Source: Loktanella sp. DSM 29012
GTDB lineage: Bacteria > Pseudomonadota > Alphaproteobacteria > Rhodobacterales > Rhodobacteraceae
Direction: 5' to 3'
NCBI RefSeq assembly: GCF_900110705.1
Contig: NZ_FOEJ01000003.1
Span: 124,001-188,000, forward strand
DNA: 64,000 bases
Shown here: in pieces, positions 1 through 7,247 of the stretch
Layout of the letters: every line of letters begins with the position of its first letter
Position numbering within the stretch: the stretch's first letter is position 1
The notes under the pieces: generated by a model
Database searches by the model: none
Seen by the model: only the letters and a program-made list of their open reading frames with translations
What the model was told of the DNA's origin: nothing
Made by a program: the position numbers and the translations under genes

Positions 1-1014
1 ATAGACCTTGGCCATCAGTGGCGTCACGTCCGAGAGATCCGAAAAATCCTCGAGATCAAGGATCACGCCAGCCGCCCGCGCCATGGCCGGCAAATGCAGC
101 ACAAGGTTCGTCGATCCCCCCGTGGCCATCAGACCCACCAGACCGTTCACAAAGGCGCGTTCGTCCAGAATGTCGCTGACCGGCGTGAAATCATTGCCAA
201 GCGCCGTGATCTGGGCCGCCCGTTCTGTGCCCGCGACCGTCAAGGCATCGCGCAATGGTGTGTTGGGGTTCACGAATGACGCCCCGGGCAGGTGCAGCCC
301 CATGAATTCCATCAGCATCTGATTGGAATTGGCCGTTCCGTAGAACGTGCAGGTGCCCGGCCCGTGATAGCTGGCCATTTCGGCCTTCATCAGTTCCTCG
401 CGGCCGACTTCGCCGGTGGCGAATTGCTGGCGGACCTTGGCCTTTTCATCGTTTGGCAGACCGCTGACCATCGGGCCTGCGGGCAGGAAAATCGACGGGA
501 TGTAGCCAAAGGTCGCGGCGGCCATCACGAGGCCGGGCACGATCTTGTCGCAGACACCCAGATAGATCGCGCTGTCAAAGGTGTTGTGCGACAGGCCGAC
601 GGCAGCGGCCAGCGCGATCACGTCGCGGCTGAACAGAGACAGTTCCATCCCGGTCTGGCCCTGCGTGACACCATCACACATGGCAGGCACACCGCCCGCC
701 ACCTGTGCTGTCGCACCGACGGCATTGGCGGCCTGCTTGATAAAGTTCGGGTACGTTTCAAAGGGTTGATGCGCCGACAACATGTCGTTGTAGGCGGTAA
801 TGATGCCGATATTGGGGGCCACATCCCCGACCAGCGCATCCTTTTGTCCTGCCATCGCGGCATAGGCATGGGCCTGGTTGCCGCAGGTCAGGTGCGACCG
901 GCGCGGACCTTCGGCGGCGGCGCGTGCCATGGTGTCGAGATATGTCTTGCGCGGTCCTTCGGACCGGGCGCGAATACGGTCGGTTACTTCTGCGATTTTG
1001 GGATGCAGGGCCAT
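1..1014 (-). CDS. edd: Phosphogluconate dehydratase, 5' part only (gene runs off the left edge)
   Basis: The first 338 residues of 6-phosphogluconate dehydratase are present; the rest (family about 600 residues) lies outside the window. The enzyme dehydrates 6-phosphogluconate to 2-keto-3-deoxy-6-phosphogluconate, the first committed step of the Entner-Doudoroff pathway, and belongs to the IlvD/Edd family of iron-sulfur dehydratases. Visible family blocks are [11 protein letters not shown] near residue 40, [20 protein letters not shown] near residue 110, the [14 protein letters not shown] block near 220 with its cluster-type cysteine, and [10 protein letters not shown] near 305. The start codon at 1014 has AGAGG just upstream. 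A perfect palindromic operator lies 45 bases ahead of the start. The opposite neighbour is a divergent lipoprotein gene. Confidence 0.95.
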   Translation of the reverse strand, partial: MALHPKIAEVTDRIRARSEGPRKTYLDTMARAAAEGPRRSHLTCGNQAHAYAAMAGQKDALVGDVAPNIGIITAYNDMLSAHQPFETYPNFIKQAANAVGATAQVAGGVPAMCDGVTQGQTGMELSLFSRDVIALAAAVGLSHNTFDSAIYLGVCDKIVPGLVMAAATFGYIPSIFLPAGPMVSGLPNDEKAKVRQQFATGEVGREELMKAEMASYHGPGTCTFYGTANSNQMLMEFMGLHLPGASFVNPNTPLRDALTVAGTERAAQITALGNDFTPVSDILDERAFVNGLVGLMATGGSTNLVLHLPAMARAAGVILDLEDFSDLSDVTPLMAKVY

Positions 1015-1058
1015 TGGAACCTCTGGTTTTGCGGGTTGCCGATCTTCTAGCACGTCTA

Positions 1059-1070
1059 GTTAGCGCTAAC
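1059..1070. promoter_or_regulatory. LacI-type palindromic operator upstream of edd
   Basis: GTTAGCGCTAAC is a perfect 12-base palindrome centred on CG, the typical form of LacI/GalR-family operators. It lies 45 bases upstream of edd. In Rhodobacter sphaeroides a LacI-family regulator (CceR) controls Entner-Doudoroff genes through similar palindromes. Assignment to that regulator is inference. Confidence 0.6.
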
Positions 1071-1232
1071 AACTCATCCAGTGTGAAATGGGCAACAGAT
1101 ATGCGGCTGTTGATTGATGTCGTGTCGCAACCATGAGCTGACCATATTCTGACCCCATTTCGCAATTAGTCATCTCGCCAGACGAAATCGACGACAGTGG
1201 CCACGTGTCACTTAAACGTTTGGAGTAAGGTG

Positions 1233-1850
1233 ATGGGATTTGTGAAGTTTTTTGCGCTCGGTGCGGTTTGCGCCATTCTGACCGCCTGCGGCAGTACCGA
1301 CCAGGTGGCGATGCGAAACGCACCGCTTGACCTTGGCCCCGGCGTCGAGGCCGGGCAGACGATCCAGCAGCGCGACTATCAGATCGTGGACCTGAATTTC
1401 GTGGCCCCCGCAGAATTGTCGGTTTCAGAACGCAACGGTTACTATCCGATGGCTGACATTGTCTGGCGTGGCGACCGGATCGGTGACCGCAAGACACAGA
1501 TTGCAGAGCTGTTCCGCACCGCCGCTACGCGGAACATGGATGCTGACGGACTGGGCCGTCCGGTGGTCGTCGATGTGCAGTTGCGCCGGTTCCACGGCGT
1601 GACCGAACGGGTGCGCTATTCGGTCGGTGGCGTCTACAACATCGTGTTCGACATGACCGTGCGTGATGCAACAACCGGTGCGGTGATCGAACCCGCCCGC
1701 AAGGTGGTGGCCAACATGCCGGCCCCCGGTGGCACCGCCGCTATCATTGCCGAACAATCGGGGCAAACCGAAAAGGTGCGCGTGACCGATTTCCTGACGC
1801 TGGTCCTGTCTGATGAACTGTCGGGCCCGGTGCAGACTGCAAGCCGCTAA
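1233..1850 (+). CDS. Putative lipoprotein, probably DUF6778 family
   Basis: A 205-residue protein with a lipoprotein signal: hydrophobic residues 5-17 end in the lipobox LTAC, with Cys19 as the predicted lipidated residue. The mature part contains YYPMADIVWRGD, RPVVVDVQLRRFHGVTERVRY and a closing TEKVRVTDFLTLVLSDEL segment, a pattern I associate with the DUF6778 lipoproteins of Rhodobacteraceae; that assignment is from memory. Function unknown. The start at 1233 is preferred over an in-frame ATG at 1197 because GGAGTAAGG lies directly ahead of it and the signal peptide begins there. It stands alone between divergent edd and the rlmI-PIN pair. Confidence 0.75.
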   Translation: MGFVKFFALGAVCAILTACGSTDQVAMRNAPLDLGPGVEAGQTIQQRDYQIVDLNFVAPAELSVSERNGYYPMADIVWRGDRIGDRKTQIAELFRTAATRNMDADGLGRPVVVDVQLRRFHGVTERVRYSVGGVYNIVFDMTVRDATTGAVIEPARKVVANMPAPGGTAAIIAEQSGQTEKVRVTDFLTLVLSDELSGPVQTASR

Positions 1851-1891
1851 ACCTACTGGCGGCGGATCCGCCGCCGGGGTAGGGGATGTGC

Positions 1892-3088
1892 ATGACAGAT
1901 GCACCATACCCCACCGTAAGAATGCTGCCCAAGGGCGATGCCCGTGCCGTCCGGCACGGGTTTCCTTGGGTTTACGCCAATGAACTGGTCACCGACCGTC
2001 GCACCCGGGGGCTGGCCCCCGGATCGCTGGCCGTGCTCGAGGATGCGAACCGCGTGCCGCTGGGCCTTGTCGCGGTGAATCCAAATTCCAAGATCATCTG
2101 CCGGATGCTGGACCGCGACCCGGACGCGGTGATCGACGTTGATTGGTTTGCCGCCCGTTTGACCCGCGCATTGGCCCACCGCACGCGGTTGTTCGATCAG
2201 CCGTTCTACCGGCTGATCCACGCAGAGGCGGACGGCCTGCCCGGTGTCGTCATCGACCGCTTTGGTGATCATGCGGTGATCCAGCCAAATGCCGCCTGGG
2301 CCGACACGCTGATCGCCCCGCTGGCAGATGCACTGGCGCGCGTGACGGGCGTGACGACGATCCTGATGAACGCATCCGGCCGCGCTCGCACGCTGGAGGG
2401 GCTGGAGGACCGGTCAGGCACACTGCTGGGCGAAACCCCGACTGCTGCCGTGCCCGTGCAGATGAACGGTGCTACCTATATGGCCGACCTGACAGGCGGT
2501 CAGAAAACCGGGTTGTTCTACGACCAACGCCCGAACCACGCCTTTGTCGCCGGGCTGGCGCGGGATGCGCGTGTGCTGGATGTGTTTGCGCATGTCGGTG
2601 GTTTCGGGCTGGCGGCGTTGGCACAGGGTGCGGCATCGGCACTGGCGGTGGACGGGTCCGATCCTGCGTTGACCCTCGCACGGCAGGGTGCTGACGCGAT
2701 GGGCGTGGCCGACAGGTTTGAAACCCGCAAGGGCGATGCCTTTGACGTGATGGCCGCCCTGGCCGAAGAGGGCGCACAGTTCGATGTGGTCATCTGCGAC
2801 CCGCCCGCCTTCGCGCCGTCGAAATCCGCATTGGAACCGGGTTTGCGCGCCTATGAACGCGTGGCGAAACTGGCCGCACCATTGGTCGCTGATGGCGGGT
2901 ATCTGACGCTGTGTTCGTGCAGCCACGCAGCCGATCTGACAAAATTCCGCAACGCATCCGCGCGCGGCATTGGCCGGGCCGGGAGGCGCGGGCAGATCGT
3001 GCACACGGGCTTTGCCGGGCCGGATCATCCTTTGCTGCCGCATCTGGCTGAAAGCGGCTACCTCAAGGCTGTCACCTTTCGTCTATGA
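1892..3088 (+). CDS. rlmI: RlmI-like class I rRNA methyltransferase with N-terminal PUA domain
   Basis: A 398-residue SAM-dependent methyltransferase of the RlmI/RlmK family; E. coli RlmI methylates C5 of C1962 in 23S rRNA. The N-terminal 70 residues form a PUA-type RNA-binding domain (RHGFPWVYANEL). The SAM-binding motif VLDVFAHVGGFG is near residue 225, the catalytic-loop motif CDPPAFAPSK near 305, and the CSCSH segment near 345 carries the candidate nucleophile cysteine. The ATG at 1892 is chosen over 1886 because the GGGGTAGGGG tract is then at normal spacing. The stop overlaps the start of the following PIN gene by four bases, so the two are probably translationally coupled. The exact modified base is inferred from homology. 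Confidence 0.85.
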   Translation: MTDAPYPTVRMLPKGDARAVRHGFPWVYANELVTDRRTRGLAPGSLAVLEDANRVPLGLVAVNPNSKIICRMLDRDPDAVIDVDWFAARLTRALAHRTRLFDQPFYRLIHAEADGLPGVVIDRFGDHAVIQPNAAWADTLIAPLADALARVTGVTTILMNASGRARTLEGLEDRSGTLLGETPTAAVPVQMNGATYMADLTGGQKTGLFYDQRPNHAFVAGLARDARVLDVFAHVGGFGLAALAQGAASALAVDGSDPALTLARQGADAMGVADRFETRKGDAFDVMAALAEEGAQFDVVICDPPAFAPSKSALEPGLRAYERVAKLAAPLVADGGYLTLCSCSHAADLTKFRNASARGIGRAGRRGQIVHTGFAGPDHPLLPHLAESGYLKAVTFRL

Positions 3089-3627
3089 GGCTGCTGCTGG
3101 ACGCCTGCGTTCTGTATCCGACCGTCATGCGCGAAATGCTGATGGGCTGTGCGGACGCGGGCCTGTTCCAGCCGCGCTGGTCCGACCGCATTCTCGAGGA
3201 ATGGGCGCGCGCCACGCTGAAACTGGGACCCCAGGCCGAAGTCTTTGCCCGGAGCGAGATCGCCATGCTGCGCGCGCGCCATCCAGCGGCAGAGGTCCGT
3301 TACCCGGCCGAGATGCTCCGCCAGATGTGGCTGCCGGACCCCGACGATATCCATGTCCTTGCCGCTGCCGTGGCGGGCCATTGCGACGGAATCGTCACGG
3401 TCAACGCCAAGGATTTTCCCGGCAACCTGTTGGCCGAAGAAGGGCTGTTCCGGTCAGACCCCGACGGGCTGTTGTTGCGACTGCATGATGAACACGCTGA
3501 AACTGTCGCGGGCATCGGGGACATGGTGCTGGCAGAGGCGAACCGCCTCTCGCCAGAACCTTGGACAATCCGCGCCCTCATGAAAAAGGCGCGTCTGCCA
3601 CGTATCGGCAAAAGGCTGATGGGTTAG
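3085..3627 (+). CDS. PIN-domain protein (RSP_2648-type)
   Basis: A 180-residue protein with a PIN nuclease-like fold. Asp6 in LLLDACVLYP, the DPDDIHVLAAAV segment near residue 90 and the IVTVNAKDFP segment near 110 supply the acidic residues that normally bind Mg in PIN ribonucleases. The family resembles the Rhodobacteraceae proteins annotated as RSP_2648 family. No antitoxin gene accompanies it, so a toxin-antitoxin role is not supported. It shares ATGA with the upstream rRNA methyltransferase stop and converges on the DUF1289 gene with a four-base overlap of stop codons. Coupling to an rRNA methylase suggests an RNA-related role, but that is inference. Confidence 0.85.
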   Translation: MRLLLDACVLYPTVMREMLMGCADAGLFQPRWSDRILEEWARATLKLGPQAEVFARSEIAMLRARHPAAEVRYPAEMLRQMWLPDPDDIHVLAAAVAGHCDGIVTVNAKDFPGNLLAEEGLFRSDPDGLLLRLHDEHAETVAGIGDMVLAEANRLSPEPWTIRALMKKARLPRIGKRLMG

Positions 3628-3851
3628 CGCAGGCGTCCGGCGCGGCCGCCACGGCGCTGGGTCAGTTGCCCACGGCGGCCGGGCAATTCATCCATGATGG
3701 CGCGGCGCACCTCTGGCGTCATCGACGACCAGCTGCCGATTTCGTCGATGCTGCGCAGACAGCCCGTGCACAGGCGGCTCTTGGGTTCGATCACACAGAC
3801 CTTGGTGCAGGGGCTGTCGATCTCGTCGCGTTTCCAGATGCGGTCACTCAT
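3624..3851 (-). CDS. DUF1289 small Cys-rich protein
   Basis: A 75-residue protein with four cysteines in the pattern C15-x3-C19-x8-C28-x2-C31 (SPCTKVC, CTGCLR), typical of DUF1289 and likely a zinc or iron-sulfur site. The GCLRSIDEIGSWSSMT segment is the family signature. The C-terminus is Arg/Gly-rich, ending RRGGRAGRLR. It is the last gene of ccmI-ruvX-DUF1289, overlapping ruvX by four bases. Function unknown. Confidence 0.85.
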   Translation of the reverse strand: MSDRIWKRDEIDSPCTKVCVIEPKSRLCTGCLRSIDEIGSWSSMTPEVRRAIMDELPGRRGQLTQRRGGRAGRLR

Positions 3852-4324
3852 GCCTCGCGCCTCACATGGGCCATGCGGTCCAGCACACCTTGCAGGATAT
3901 AGGCTGCCGCCACGTGGTCGATGACCTGCGCGCGCTTTGCCCGTGATGTGTCCGCCTCGATCAGCGCGCGTTCGGCCGCAACGGTGGACAGGCGCTCGTC
4001 CCAGAACGTGATCGGCAGATCGGTCAGACGTTCCAGATTGCGGGCAAAGGCGCGCGTCGCCTGACAGCGCGGCCCCTCGCTGCCGTCCATGTTCAGCGGC
4101 AGTCCTAGAACCATCCCGCCAATCTGGCGTTTTTCACAAAATGCCAACAGCTTGGCGGCATCCAGTCCGAATTTCTTGCGCCTGATCGTCTCGACCGGGG
4201 TGGCCACGCCGCGCAACACATCCGAGGCCGCAAGCCCGATGGTCACGGTCCCCAGATCCAACCCCGCAAGCGAACCCATCGGCGGGACTGCAGCGGTGAA
4301 ATCAGCGATATCGGCGCAGATCAT
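3848..4324 (-). CDS. ruvX: RuvX/YqgF-family Holliday junction resolvase-like protein
   Basis: A 158-residue RNase H-fold protein of the YqgF/RuvX family, linked to Holliday-junction processing and, in E. coli, 16S rRNA 5' maturation. Candidate catalytic acidic residues are Asp23 in LAGLDLGTVTIGLA, the WDERLST motif near residue 107 and IDHVAAAYIL near 135. The GLPLNMDGSEGPRCQ motif is canonical. It starts inside the ccmI stop codon (four-base overlap) and ends inside the DUF1289 start. Confidence 0.9.
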   Translation of the reverse strand: MICADIADFTAAVPPMGSLAGLDLGTVTIGLAASDVLRGVATPVETIRRKKFGLDAAKLLAFCEKRQIGGMVLGLPLNMDGSEGPRCQATRAFARNLERLTDLPITFWDERLSTVAAERALIEADTSRAKRAQVIDHVAAAYILQGVLDRMAHVRREA

Positions 4325-5514
4325 TCCGCGACACCCGCGCCCTGTGCAGCGGCGCGCAGCGTTTCGATCGCCTCTGGATTATTTGCAAATGTCCGCTGTG
4401 CTTCGGCCCAGACTTCGGCGGCGGCGGTGGTTTCACCCAACACACCATAGGCCGAAATCAGGCGCGCCCAGTCGGTCGCAGGCCCACCCTGAGAGCCAAG
4501 ACGTTCGGCCAACTGGTTGACCATGCCGCCGATCATGGCGTTGCGGTCCTCTTGGGACATATCTTCGGCGGCGGCGATATCGGCAGGGCTGGGGCCGGGG
4601 CGTTCAGGCAGGCTGTATTCGACTCCTGCACGGCGCGCCGCATCCTCGATCTGGCTGCGCGCCATGTCGGCATGAAATCCGGTCTCACCGCTTTCCACTA
4701 GCGGGCGCCAGATCCGGAATGCCATATCCGCGCGCCCGATCTGGTAATACAGCGCGCCCATGAAATAACGCCCCGGCACATTGCGCGGGTCGCGGGCGAG
4801 GATGGCCTCGGTCACGGCCTCTGCCTCGGGCGAGATGATGCCGTCGGCGGCAATCACGAGCAGATCGGCCTGCCGTTCCAGATCGGCCAATGGGACATCG
4901 TCGCCTTGCAGGGCGACAACGCGCGCTTGCGCACGGGCCGCGGCCCCGAAATTGCCCAGCTGCGATTCGTGATAGGCCAGCAGTGTCCAGCCTTGAAGGT
5001 CGTCGGGACGGGTGGGCACGATGATGCGCAGTTGTTCGATCTGTTCGATGTAGTCGGCGGGGGCATCCACGGGCGCACGCGGCGGTGTCGCCGCCTCGAG
5101 CGCTGCCTGATCGGGGCGGTTCGCGCGCACTTCGTCAGCCAAGGCCAGCCGCGCCGAGAGTGGTTGGTCCGGCAGTCCCGGCGCGCCGATGGATGTGTAG
5201 ATCCATGCGCCAAGGCCAGCCATCATCGCCAGAGTCGCAATCGCAACGCCGCGGTTCACAGTCACCGAGGCGTTTCCGGTTTTGCGGATCGCGCGTGACG
5301 CAAGCAGCAAACGGCGCGAAATTTCGGTGCGGGCGCGGTCCGCCTCTTCGGGAATCAGCACGCCGCGCGCCACGTCGCGGTCGACCTCTTCCAGCTGTCC
5401 CTTGTAGATCGCAAGGTCTTGCGATTCCTCGGGCAGGGGATCGGAACGCATCAATGGGACCGCCACATAGGCGGCCACACACAGGGTCATCAGGATACAG
5501 ATCAGCCAAAACAT
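4321..5514 (-). CDS. ccmI: c-type cytochrome biogenesis protein CcmI
   Basis: A 397-residue membrane-anchored apocytochrome c chaperone that delivers the C-terminal helix of apocytochrome to the haem-ligation machinery. Two membrane segments are visible (about 2-20 and 91-112), flanking a cytoplasmic loop with the leucine-rich segment YKGQLEEVDRDVARGVL. A periplasmic TPR region follows, with segments QGWTLLAYHESQLGNFGAA and PGRYFMGALYYQIGRADMAF. It heads the ccmI-ruvX-DUF1289 operon and is about 23 kb from the ccmABCDG genes that serve the same pathway. Confidence 0.92.
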   Translation of the reverse strand: MFWLICILMTLCVAAYVAVPLMRSDPLPEESQDLAIYKGQLEEVDRDVARGVLIPEEADRARTEISRRLLLASRAIRKTGNASVTVNRGVAIATLAMMAGLGAWIYTSIGAPGLPDQPLSARLALADEVRANRPDQAALEAATPPRAPVDAPADYIEQIEQLRIIVPTRPDDLQGWTLLAYHESQLGNFGAAARAQARVVALQGDDVPLADLERQADLLVIAADGIISPEAEAVTEAILARDPRNVPGRYFMGALYYQIGRADMAFRIWRPLVESGETGFHADMARSQIEDAARRAGVEYSLPERPGPSPADIAAAEDMSQEDRNAMIGGMVNQLAERLGSQGGPATDWARLISAYGVLGETTAAAEVWAEAQRTFANNPEAIETLRAAAQGAGVAE

Positions 5515-5670
5515 GGGGTCTATCTAGCGATGCCACCACAGACTTGCCAGAGGGACCCGCGCCCTGCGGCCTGGGCGCGCAGGGGAATGTCGCAAACTCG
5601 GCCTCACTTGCCGCTGTTGATGACGTAAGTTAAGCCGCTTGGGTCCAAACCCCAGATGGACACCAGCGCA

Positions 5671-5676
5671 AAGAGG
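5671..5676 (+). promoter_or_regulatory. Ribosome binding site that points to a TTG start for soxB
   Basis: AAGAGG lies six bases before a TTG codon at 5683. The upstream in-frame ATG at 5656 has no such site and would make the SD part of the coding region. Confidence 0.55.
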
Positions 5677-5682
5677 TCCCTG

Positions 5683-6927
5683 TTGAAACGCTATTCTGCC
5701 TTTGCCGTGGCCCGAGAGGCCTTTCGCCAGCATACCGGATGGACGCGCGCCTGGGGGCAGGCCGAGCCAAAGTCGCAATACGACGTGATCGTCGTGGGCG
5801 CAGGCGGTCATGGTCTGGCGACCGCCTATTACCTGGGCAAGAATTTCGGCATCACCAACGTCGCCGTTCTGGAAAAGGGCTGGCTGGGTGGCGGCAATAC
5901 CGGCCGCAACACCACGATCATCCGGTCCAACTACCTGCAAGACCCGTCTGCCGCGATCTATGAAAAATCGCGCAGCCTGTATGAAACGATGAGCCAGGAC
6001 CTGAACTATAACGTGATGTTCAGTCCGCGCGGCGTGATGATGCTGGCGCAGACACAGCACGAAATCCGTGGCTATCAGCGCACGGCCCATGCCAACAGCC
6101 TGCAGGGTGTCACCACCGAATGGATCGGCCCCGACCGGGTCAAGGAATTGTGCCCCATTATGAATATCGACGGCCCGCGCTACCCGGTGCTGGGTGCCTT
6201 GTGGCAGGCCCGTGGCGGCACGGCGCGCCATGATGCGGTCGCCTGGGGCTACGCCCGCGCCTGCGCCGACATGGGGATGGACATCATCCAGCAATGCGAG
6301 GTGACGGGCGTGCAGACGAATGGTGGCAAGGTCACCGGTGTCAGCACCACGCGTGGCGACATCAAGTGCAACAAGCTTGCCATGGTCGTGGCGGGCCATG
6401 CCTCGGTGCTGGCACAAAAGGCCGGGTTCCAGCTGCCGATCGAATCCGTAGCCCTTCAGGCGCTGGTGTCAGAGCCGATCAAACCCTGCATGGATGTCGT
6501 CGTGATGGCTAACACGGTGCACGGCTACCTGTCGCAATCGGACAAGGGCGAAATGGTCATCGGGGGCGGCACGGATGGCTACAACAACTACACGCAGCGC
6601 GGGTCTTTTCATCATATCGAGGAAACCGTGCGCGCATTGGTCGAAACCTTTCCGATCCTGGGGCGGTTGAAAATGCTGCGCCAATGGGGTGGCATCGTGG
6701 ATGTGACGGGCGACCGATCACCCATTCTGTCGGCCACGCCCGTCGAAGGCGTGTTTGTCAATTGCGGCTGGGGCACGGGCGGGTTCAAGGCGATCCCGGG
6801 GTCAGGCTGGGCCATGGCCGAACTGGTGGCCAAGGGGCATTCGCCGCTGACTGAGGAATTCACCATGCACCGTTTCCGGCACGGCAAATTCATCGACGAA
6901 AGCGTCGCCGCCGGTGTGGCGCATTAA
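5683..6927 (+). CDS. soxB: Sarcosine oxidase beta subunit
   Basis: The FAD/FMN-binding beta subunit of heterotetrameric sarcosine oxidase, which oxidatively demethylates sarcosine to glycine. The dinucleotide-binding motif YDVIVVGAGGHGLATAYYLG is near residue 35 and is followed by the family blocks GWLGGGNTGRNTTIIRSNYL and RGGTARHDAVAWGYARACADMG (His region of flavin attachment). The C-terminus has the GGIVDVTGDRSPI and GWGTGGFKAIPGSG blocks. With the TTG start at 5683 the protein is 414 residues and begins KRYSAF, as family members do; the ATG at 5656 would add nine residues. It leads the soxB-D-A-G operon. Confidence 0.95.
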   Translation: MKRYSAFAVAREAFRQHTGWTRAWGQAEPKSQYDVIVVGAGGHGLATAYYLGKNFGITNVAVLEKGWLGGGNTGRNTTIIRSNYLQDPSAAIYEKSRSLYETMSQDLNYNVMFSPRGVMMLAQTQHEIRGYQRTAHANSLQGVTTEWIGPDRVKELCPIMNIDGPRYPVLGALWQARGGTARHDAVAWGYARACADMGMDIIQQCEVTGVQTNGGKVTGVSTTRGDIKCNKLAMVVAGHASVLAQKAGFQLPIESVALQALVSEPIKPCMDVVVMANTVHGYLSQSDKGEMVIGGGTDGYNNYTQRGSFHHIEETVRALVETFPILGRLKMLRQWGGIVDVTGDRSPILSATPVEGVFVNCGWGTGGFKAIPGSGWAMAELVAKGHSPLTEEFTMHRFRHGKFIDESVAAGVAH

Positions 6928-6941
6928 GAGGGCATTGTAAC

Positions 6942-7247
6942 ATGTTGATTTTGAACTGCCCTTATTGCGGTCGTGACGTGGACGAAACGGACTTGCACGC
7001 CGGTGGCGAGGCGCATCTTAAACGCTTTGGCCCCGGATCATCGGACGACGAATTTGAACATTATCTGTTCATGCGCGAAAACCCCAAGGGGGTGCATTTC
7101 GAACGGTGGCGGCATGTCTATGGCTGCGGCAAGTGGTTTCTAGCCGCCCGCAATACCGCGACGTTGCAGGTTTACGGGACCTATTCCGCACAGAGCACCG
7201 AACCACCGCAGCACATTCTGGACGCGATCAAAGAGGCGCAGGCATGA
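6942..7247 (+). CDS. soxD: Sarcosine oxidase delta subunit
   Basis: A 101-residue zinc-binding delta subunit. Cys6 and Cys9 (LNCPYCGRD) with His58 and Cys62 (RHVYGCGKW) match the zinc ligands of the family. The FMRENPKGVHFERWRH segment is strongly conserved. It lies 14 bases after soxB and shares ATGA with the soxA start. Confidence 0.95.
   Translation: MLILNCPYCGRDVDETDLHAGGEAHLKRFGPGSSDDEFEHYLFMRENPKGVHFERWRHVYGCGKWFLAARNTATLQVYGTYSAQSTEPPQHILDAIKEAQA

Noticed and set aside
3085-3627. Toxin-antitoxin system with the PIN protein
   Set aside because: No small antitoxin-like gene precedes or follows it; the upstream neighbour is an rRNA methylase.
5515-5682. Glycine riboswitch before sox genes
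   Set aside because: I looked for tandem aptamer signatures in the short leader and saw none.
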